From positions 4,434,501 to 4,498,500 of the forward strand of contig NZ_CP031396.1 in NCBI RefSeq assembly GCF_003363755.1: a stretch of DNA of 64,000 bases, written 5' to 3'. The notes under the pieces were generated by a model that saw nothing but the letters and a program-made list of their open reading frames with translations, was not told the origin of the DNA and searched no databases. This document shows, piece by piece, positions 58,325 to 64,000 of this stretch; within the stretch, counting starts at the first letter, position 1, and the number at the start of each line of letters is the position of its first letter. The position numbers and the translations under genes were made by a program. Source of the DNA: Pseudomonas protegens (GTDB taxonomy: Bacteria; Pseudomonadota; Gammaproteobacteria; Pseudomonadales; Pseudomonadaceae).

Positions 58325-61186
58325 ATGCTCGAGCTCACTGTAGAGCAGATATCCATGGGCCAAACGGCTGTGGATAAGTCCGCGGCGCTGCATTTGCTGG
58401 CCGACAAACTGGTGGCTGACGGCCTGGTGGCCGAAGGTTATCTGGCCGGCCTCAAGGCCCGCGAAGCCCAGGGCTCGACCTTTCTCGGCCAAGGCATTGC
58501 CATCCCCCACGGCACCCCGGAAACCCGCGATCAGGTGTTTGCCACCGGCGTGCGCCTGCTGCAGTTTCCCGACGGTGTGGACTGGGGCGACGGGCAGATC
58601 GTCTACCTGGCCATCGGCATCGCGGCCAAATCCGACGAGCATTTGCGCCTGCTGCAACTGCTGACCCGGGCCCTGGGAGAAACCGACCTAGGCCAGGCCC
58701 TGCGTCGTGCCAGTTCCCCGGAGGCCCTGCTCAAGCTGTTGCAGGGGGCGCCCCAGGAGCTGGCGCTGGACGCGCAGATGATCGGCCTCGGGGTGGCGGC
58801 GGAAGATTTCGAAGAGCTGGTCTGGCGCGGCGCCCGCCTGCTACGCCAGGCCGAGTGCGTGAGCAACGGCTTTGCCGCGGTGCTGCAACAGGTGGATGCG
58901 CTGCCCCTGGGCGACGGCCTGTGGTGGCTGCACAGCGAGCAGACCGTGCTGCGCCCCGGGCTGGCGTTCGTCACCCCGGACAAACCCATCCGCTACCTGG
59001 GCCAGCCCCTGAGCGGTCTGTTCTGCCTGGCCAGCCTGGGGGAAGCCCATCAAGCCCTGCTGGAGCGCCTGTGTGCGTTGCTGATCGAAGGCCGGGGCCA
59101 GGAACTGGGCCGCGCCACCAGCCGTCGCGCGGTGCTGGAAGTGCTCGGTGGTGAGTTGCCCGCAGACTGGCCCAGCGCCCGCATTGCCCTGGCCAACGCC
59201 CACGGTCTGCATGCGCGCCCGGCCAAGGAGCTGGCGCAGTTGGCGAAGAATTTCGAGGGTGAGATCCGCATCCGTATCGCCGATAGCGCGGCTTCGGCGG
59301 TTTCGGTGAAAAGCCTGAGCAAGCTGCTGAGCCTGGGTGCCCGACGCGGCCAGGTGCTGGAGCTGATTGCCGAACCGAGCATTGCCGCCGATGCCTTGCC
59401 GGCCCTGCTGGCGGCCATCGAAGCCGGCCTGGGCGAAGCCGTCGAGCCCCTGCCGGCGGCCAGCGCCCCCCGGGAAGAACCGCAGGAAGTCGTGGTGCCG
59501 ATCAGCGCCCCGGCTTCCGGCAGCCTGATCCAGGCCATCGCCGCCGCTCCCGGCATCGCCATCGGCCCGGCCCACATCCAGGTCCAGCAAGCCATCGACT
59601 ACCCGCTGCGGGGCGAGTCCACCGCCATCGAGCGCCAGCGCCTGCAGCAGGCCCTGGCCGACGTGCGCCAGGACATCGACGGGCTGGTCCAGCGCAGCAA
59701 GTCCAAGGCCATTCGCGAGATCTTCATCACCCACCAGGAAATGCTCGACGACCCCGAGCTGACCGACGAAGTGGACACCCGCCTCAAGCAGGGTGAAAGC
59801 GCGGAAGCGGCGTGGATGACCGTGATCGAAACCGCCGCCAAGCAGCAGGAAGCCCTGCAGGATGCCTTGCTCGCCGAACGCGCCGCCGACCTGCGGGACA
59901 TCGGCCGTCGGGTGTTGGCGCAACTGTGCGGCATCGAAACCCCGGCCGAGCCGGACCAGCCCTACATCCTGGTGATGGACGAAGTCGGTCCCTCGGATGT
60001 CGCGCGCCTGGATCCGGCTCGCGTCGCCGGCATTCTCACCGCCCGCGGCGGCGCCACCGCCCACAGCGCCATCGTCGCCCGGGCCCTGGGCATTCCGGCC
60101 CTGGTGGGCGCGGGCGCCAGCGTGTTGCTGATCAAGTCCGGCACGCCCCTGCTGCTGGACGGCCAGCGCGGTCGCCTGCATGTCGACGCCGACAGCCACA
60201 CCCTGCAGCGGGCCGCCGAGGAACGTGACACCCGCGAGCAACGCCTCAAGGCCGCCGCCGAGCAACGCCATCAACAGGCCCGCACCACGGATGGTCACGC
60301 GGTGGAGGTGTTCGCCAACATCGGCGAAAGCGCCGGTGTCGCCGCCGCTGTGGAAAACGGCGCCGAAGGCATTGGCCTGCTGCGCACCGAACTGATCTTC
60401 ATGGCCCATCCCCAGGCCCCGGACGAAGCCACCCAGGAAGCCGAATACCGCCGCGTGCTCGATGGCCTCGCCGGGCGTCCGCTGGTGGTGCGCACCCTGG
60501 ACGTGGGCGGCGACAAACCGCTGCCTTACTGGCCGATCGCCAAGGAAGAAAACCCCTTCCTCGGCGTGCGCGGCATCCGCCTGACCCTGCAGCGGCCGCT
60601 CATTATGGAAGCGCAATTGCGTGCGCTGCTGCGCTCGGCGGACAACCGCCCGCTGCGGATCATGTTCCCCATGGTCGGCAGCGTCGAAGAATGGCGCCAG
60701 GCCCGGGACATGACCGAGCGCCTGCGCCGGGAAATCCCGGTGGCCGACCTGCAACTGGGGATCATGATCGAAGTGCCGTCCGCCGCCCTGCTGGCGCCGG
60801 TGCTGGCCAAGGAAGTGGACTTCTTCAGCGTCGGCACCAACGACCTGACCCAATACACCCTGGCCATCGACCGTGGCCACCCGAGCCTGTCCGCCCAGGC
60901 CGACGGCCTGCACCCGGCGGTGCTGCAACTGATCGACATCACCGTGCGCGCTGCCCATGCCCACGGCAAGTGGGTCGGGGTCTGCGGCGAGCTGGCGGCC
61001 GACCCGCTGGCGGTGCCGGTGCTGGTGGGCCTGGGGGTGGATGAACTGAGCGTCTCTGGACGCAGCATCGCCGAGGTCAAGGCGCGGATTCGCGAGCTCA
61101 GCCTGACCCAGGCGCAAACCCTTGCTCAACAGGCTTTGGCCGTCGGCAGCGCCCATGAGGTGCGTGCCCTAGTGGAGGCCATGTAA
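58325..61186 (+). CDS. fruB: Fructose PTS multiphosphoryl transfer protein (EIIA–HPr–EI)
   Basis: The 953-residue fusion has an EIIA domain (about 1–145, His62 in GIAIPHG), a middle linker, an HPr domain (about 285–370, His296 in GLHARP), and a full enzyme I domain (about 400–950, His580 in GGATAHSAIVARA). It takes phosphate from PEP and passes it through all soluble steps to FruA. Such fusions are typical of Pseudomonas, where fructose is the main PTS sugar. It overlaps fruK by one base. Confidence 0.96.
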   Translation: MLELTVEQISMGQTAVDKSAALHLLADKLVADGLVAEGYLAGLKAREAQGSTFLGQGIAIPHGTPETRDQVFATGVRLLQFPDGVDWGDGQIVYLAIGIAAKSDEHLRLLQLLTRALGETDLGQALRRASSPEALLKLLQGAPQELALDAQMIGLGVAAEDFEELVWRGARLLRQAECVSNGFAAVLQQVDALPLGDGLWWLHSEQTVLRPGLAFVTPDKPIRYLGQPLSGLFCLASLGEAHQALLERLCALLIEGRGQELGRATSRRAVLEVLGGELPADWPSARIALANAHGLHARPAKELAQLAKNFEGEIRIRIADSAASAVSVKSLSKLLSLGARRGQVLELIAEPSIAADALPALLAAIEAGLGEAVEPLPAASAPREEPQEVVVPISAPASGSLIQAIAAAPGIAIGPAHIQVQQAIDYPLRGESTAIERQRLQQALADVRQDIDGLVQRSKSKAIREIFITHQEMLDDPELTDEVDTRLKQGESAEAAWMTVIETAAKQQEALQDALLAERAADLRDIGRRVLAQLCGIETPAEPDQPYILVMDEVGPSDVARLDPARVAGILTARGGATAHSAIVARALGIPALVGAGASVLLIKSGTPLLLDGQRGRLHVDADSHTLQRAAEERDTREQRLKAAAEQRHQQARTTDGHAVEVFANIGESAGVAAAVENGAEGIGLLRTELIFMAHPQAPDEATQEAEYRRVLDGLAGRPLVVRTLDVGGDKPLPYWPIAKEENPFLGVRGIRLTLQRPLIMEAQLRALLRSADNRPLRIMFPMVGSVEEWRQARDMTERLRREIPVADLQLGIMIEVPSAALLAPVLAKEVDFFSVGTNDLTQYTLAIDRGHPSLSAQADGLHPAVLQLIDITVRAAHAHGKWVGVCGELAADPLAVPVLVGLGVDELSVSGRSIAEVKARIRELSLTQAQTLAQQALAVGSAHEVRALVEAM

Positions 61187-62127
61187 TGGCAAAGATTCTC
61201 ACCCTGACCCTCAACCCGGCGCTGGACCTGACGGTGCAGCTGGCCCGCCTGGAGGTCGGGGAAGTCAACCGCAGCAACGCCCTGCACAGCCACGCGGCAG
61301 GCAAGGGCCTGAACGTGGCCCAGGTGCTGGCCGACCTCGGCCACCAGCTGACCGTCAGCGGCTTTCTCGGGGAAAACAATCCACAGGCGTTTGACGCGTT
61401 GTTCACCCAGCGCGGCTTTGTCGATGCCTTTATCCGCGTACCCGGCGACACCCGCAGCAACATCAAGCTGGCCGAAGACGACGGGCGCATCACCGATATC
61501 AATGGCCTCGGGCCCGAGGTCAGCGAGGCGGCGCAACAGGCCTTGCTGGAGCGCCTGGACCAGATCGCCCCCGGGCATGACGCGGTGGTGGTGGCCGGCA
61601 GCCTGCCCCGAGGGATCAGCCCCGAATGGTTCCAGGCGCTGTTGCTGCGCCTGAAAAGCCTGGGCCTGAAGGTCGCCCTCGACACCAGCGGCGCCGCCTT
61701 GCGCGCCGGTCTGGCGGCGGGGCCCTGGCTGATCAAGCCCAACACTGAGGAACTGGCGGACGTCCTCGGCAGCCCGGTGCTTGGCGTGGCGGTGCAGGCC
61801 GAGGCGGCGCGCCTTCTGCTGGCCCAAGGCGTCGAGCACGTGGTGATCTCCCACGGTGCCGAGGGCGTCAACTGGTTCAGCGCCGCGCCGTCCCTGCAGG
61901 CCCTGCCACCCAAGGTCAGCGTGGTCAGCACCGTGGGCGCCGGCGACTCGCTGCTGGCGGGCATGCTCCACGGCCTGCTCGGCGCCCAGCCGTTCGAACA
62001 GACCCTGCGCACCGCCACGGCGATTGCCGCCATGGCCGTGACCCAGATCGGTTTCGGCATCAGCGACAGGGCCCAACTGGCCCGGCTGGAGCAGGGGGTG
62101 CGCGTGCACCCCCTCCTAGAACAATAA
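61186..62127 (+). CDS. fruK: 1-phosphofructokinase
   Basis: The 313-residue PfkB/ribokinase-family enzyme has NPALDLTVQL at the N-terminus, the GKGLNVAQVL sugar-binding segment, and VGAGDSLLAGML with catalytic Asp254. It phosphorylates fructose 1-phosphate to the 1,6-bisphosphate and thereby removes the Cra effector. Its ATG overlaps the fruB stop (TAATG). Confidence 0.97.
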   Translation: MAKILTLTLNPALDLTVQLARLEVGEVNRSNALHSHAAGKGLNVAQVLADLGHQLTVSGFLGENNPQAFDALFTQRGFVDAFIRVPGDTRSNIKLAEDDGRITDINGLGPEVSEAAQQALLERLDQIAPGHDAVVVAGSLPRGISPEWFQALLLRLKSLGLKVALDTSGAALRAGLAAGPWLIKPNTEELADVLGSPVLGVAVQAEAARLLLAQGVEHVVISHGAEGVNWFSAAPSLQALPPKVSVVSTVGAGDSLLAGMLHGLLGAQPFEQTLRTATAIAAMAVTQIGFGISDRAQLARLEQGVRVHPLLEQ

Positions 62128-62138
62128 GAGGGTTGCGT

Positions 62139-63884
62139 ATGAAGTTAGCCATTATTACCGTCTGCCCCAACGGCATGGTCACCAGCGTACTCTGCGCCCG
62201 CCTGCTGGACGCCGCGGCCCAGCGCCAGGGCTGGAGCACCAGCGTGGAAGTGCACGATGACGCACACCCCGAACGCCAACTGTCAGCGGCCACCATTGAG
62301 GCTGCCGAGTGGGTGCTGGTGGTCAGCACCGGGCCTGTGGACCTGTCGCGTTTTGTCGGCAAGCGGGTCTACCGCAGCACCCCGTCCCAGGCCCTGCAGG
62401 ACGTCGATGCGGTGCTGCGTCGCGGCGCCGAAGAGGCCCAGATCCATGTCGCCAGCCAAGCCAGTGCCGAGCCGCTGGTCGAGGCCGGCCAGCGCGCGCC
62501 GCGCCTGGTGGCGATCACCGCCTGCCCGACCGGCGTGGCCCACACCTTCATGGCTGCCGAGGCCTTGCAGCAGACCGCCAAACGCCTGGGCTACGACCTG
62601 CAAGTGGAAACCCAGGGCTCGGTGGGCGCGCGCAACCCGCTGAGCGCCGAAGCCATCGCTGCCGCCGACGTGGTGCTGCTGGCGGCGGACATCGAAGTGG
62701 CCACCGAGCGTTTTGCCGGCAAGCGCATCTACCGCTGCGGCACCGGCGTGGCCCTCAAACAGTCCGAGGCCACCCTGAACAAGGCCCTGGCCGAGGGCCA
62801 GCTGGAGTCCACCGCGCCAGGCGCCGCGACACAGGCCAAGCAGGAAAAGACCGGAGTCTACAAACACCTGCTGACCGGCGTGTCGTTCATGCTGCCGATG
62901 GTGGTGGCGGGCGGCCTGATGATTGCCCTGTCCTTCGTCTTCGGCATTACCGCCTTCAAAGAAGAGGGCACCCTGGCCGCGGCCCTGATGCAGATCGGCG
63001 GCGAGACCGCCTTCAAGTTGATGGTGCCGCTGCTGGCCGGTTACATCGCCTACTCCATCGCCGACCGCCCGGGTCTGGCGCCGGGAATGATCGGCGGCCT
63101 GCTCGCCAGCACCCTGGGCGCGGGTTTCATCGGCGGCATCGTCGCCGGCTTCCTGGCCGGTTATGCGGCCAAGGCGATCAGCCAATATGTGCGACTGCCG
63201 CAAAGCCTGGAGGCGTTGAAGCCGATCCTGATCATCCCGCTGCTGGCCAGCCTGTTCACCGGGCTGGTGATGATCTACGTGGTGGGCAAACCGGTGGCGG
63301 GCATGCTCGCGGCGCTGACCCACTTCCTCGACAGCATGGGCACCACCAACGCCATTCTGCTGGGGGTACTGCTGGGCGGGATGATGTGCGTCGACCTGGG
63401 TGGGCCGATCAACAAGGCGGCCTACGCGTTCTCGGTGGGGCTGCTGGCGTCCCAGAGTTATGCACCGATGGCCGCGACCATGGCCGCGGGCATGGTGCCG
63501 CCGATTGGCTTAGGGATTGCCACCTTCATTGCCCGACGCAAATTTGCCCAGACCGAACGCGAAGCCGGCAAGGCCGCCCTGGTATTGGGCCTGTGCTTTA
63601 TCTCCGAAGGCGCAATCCCGTTTGCCGCCAAGGACCCGCTGCGAGTGATCCCGGCGAGCATTGCGGGCGGCGCCCTGACCGGGGCCTTGTCGATGTACTT
63701 CGGCTGCAAACTGATGGCGCCCCATGGCGGCCTGTTCGTCATGTTGATCCCGAATGCAATCAACCATGCGCTGCTGTACCTGCTGGCGATTGTTGCAGGG
63801 AGTCTGCTGACGGCGGTTGTCTATGCCCTAGTGAAACGACCAGAGACCGTCGAACTGGCCCTGGAACCGGCCAAGGCGGCCTGA
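62139..63884 (+). CDS. fruA: Fructose-specific PTS EIIBC transporter
   Basis: The 581-residue protein has an N-terminal EIIB'-like domain (Cys9 in VCPNG), the EIIB domain with the phosphorylated Cys129 in ACPTGVAHTFMAAEAL, and an EIIC domain (about 235–575) of eight to ten membrane segments including GGMMCVDLGGPINKAAYAF. It imports fructose and releases fructose 1-phosphate. The ATG at 62139 has AGAGGG six bases upstream; the TTG at 62133 is less likely. It is the last gene of fruBKA. Confidence 0.96.
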   Translation: MKLAIITVCPNGMVTSVLCARLLDAAAQRQGWSTSVEVHDDAHPERQLSAATIEAAEWVLVVSTGPVDLSRFVGKRVYRSTPSQALQDVDAVLRRGAEEAQIHVASQASAEPLVEAGQRAPRLVAITACPTGVAHTFMAAEALQQTAKRLGYDLQVETQGSVGARNPLSAEAIAAADVVLLAADIEVATERFAGKRIYRCGTGVALKQSEATLNKALAEGQLESTAPGAATQAKQEKTGVYKHLLTGVSFMLPMVVAGGLMIALSFVFGITAFKEEGTLAAALMQIGGETAFKLMVPLLAGYIAYSIADRPGLAPGMIGGLLASTLGAGFIGGIVAGFLAGYAAKAISQYVRLPQSLEALKPILIIPLLASLFTGLVMIYVVGKPVAGMLAALTHFLDSMGTTNAILLGVLLGGMMCVDLGGPINKAAYAFSVGLLASQSYAPMAATMAAGMVPPIGLGIATFIARRKFAQTEREAGKAALVLGLCFISEGAIPFAAKDPLRVIPASIAGGALTGALSMYFGCKLMAPHGGLFVMLIPNAINHALLYLLAIVAGSLLTAVVYALVKRPETVELALEPAKAA

Positions 63885-63898
63885 CCTCCACGGCACTT

Positions 63899-63923
63899 CC
63901 GTTGCGGCGCAATCCCGCAACGG
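63899..63923 (+). terminator. Hairpin after fruA
   Basis: CCGTTGCGG (63899–63907) pairs with CCGCAACGG (63915–63923), 15 bases after the stop. No U tract follows; the 146-bp repeat begins ten bases later. Confidence 0.55.
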
Positions 63924-63932
63924 CACCCGCTG

Positions 63933-64000
63933 TAGCCGCTGCCGCAGGCTGCGAACGGCTCCGTAGGAGACGCGGCGATCTTGAAGACGCCTGAGGTTCG
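63933..64000 (+). repeat. Start of another 146-bp repeat copy, cut by the window end
   Basis: The last 68 bases match the first 68 of the array units at 909–1638 except for about two positions (CCGTAGGAG for CCGGAGGAG and GCCTGAGG for GCCAGAGG). Orientation is the same as in the left array. How many copies follow cannot be seen. Confidence 0.95.

Overview
The window is chromosomal DNA of a Pseudomonas, most likely of the fluorescens group (P. protegens/P. chlororaphis-like). The basis is gene order recalled from family knowledge. A long housekeeping block runs in the same relative order as the P. aeruginosa PAO1 segment around pnp, infB, nusA, ftsH, carB, dnaK, fur, smpB and lldP. It is followed by the nadC–DUF1631–ampD–ampE–chemoreceptor block known from a different PAO1 locus. 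High GC, GTG/TTG starts, extragenic palindromes and a complete tmRNA fit. No phage, transposase, CRISPR array or antiphage system is visible.

Layout. 1–3.5 kb: an EamA-type exporter, then a tandem array of 146-bp repeats (five full copies plus a partial), then an ArnT-like membrane glycosyltransferase. 3.5–6.3 kb: a GNAT acetyltransferase, a TerC-family membrane protein, a degenerate 70-bp duplication, tmRNA (ssrA, minus strand) and a small exported protein. 6.5–15.1 kb: a lactate-utilisation cluster. The minus-strand operon is lldP, lutA, lutB, lutC, dld, ending at a clear terminator; the divergent regulator is lldR, with a perfect palindromic operator between. 15.2–20.8 kb: smpB, a sodium:solute symporter, ratA, rnfH, bamE, fur and recN. 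21–25.9 kb: grpE, dnaK, dnaJ, dapB. The recN/grpE gap carries a LexA box on one side and a sigma-32 promoter on the other.

26–31.6 kb: carA, carB, greA and a small membrane protein, with a terminator-like hairpin just before carA. 31.6–38.4 kb: yhbY, rlmE, ftsH, folP, glmM, tpiA, secG, tRNA-Leu(GAG) and tRNA-fMet(CAT). 38.5–47.3 kb: the translation/RNA operon rimP, nusA, infB, rbfA, truB, rpsO, pnp, ending at a strong terminator. 47.4–49 kb: tRNA-Thr(CGT) followed by a visibly AT-richer islet with an unrecognised lipoprotein and a decayed small reading frame, then a small acidic protein. 49–57 kb: nadC, a DUF1631 protein, ampD–ampE, a chemoreceptor and a TatD-family nuclease. 57–63.9 kb: the fructose system, with cra on the minus strand and divergent fruB, fruK, fruA, and a Cra operator between. 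The last 68 bases are the start of another copy of the 146-bp repeat, in the same orientation as the array at the left end.

How it works together. The core is growth and stress machinery: ribosome assembly and initiation, trans-translation (ssrA and smpB both present), the heat-shock chaperones, FtsH, and carbamoyl-phosphate, folate and cell-wall precursor synthesis. It is framed by two catabolic modules with local regulators (lactate and fructose). The most unusual items are the 146-bp repeat family at both window ends, the tRNA-Thr-linked islet, the carA leader hairpin and the degenerate duplication beside ssrA.
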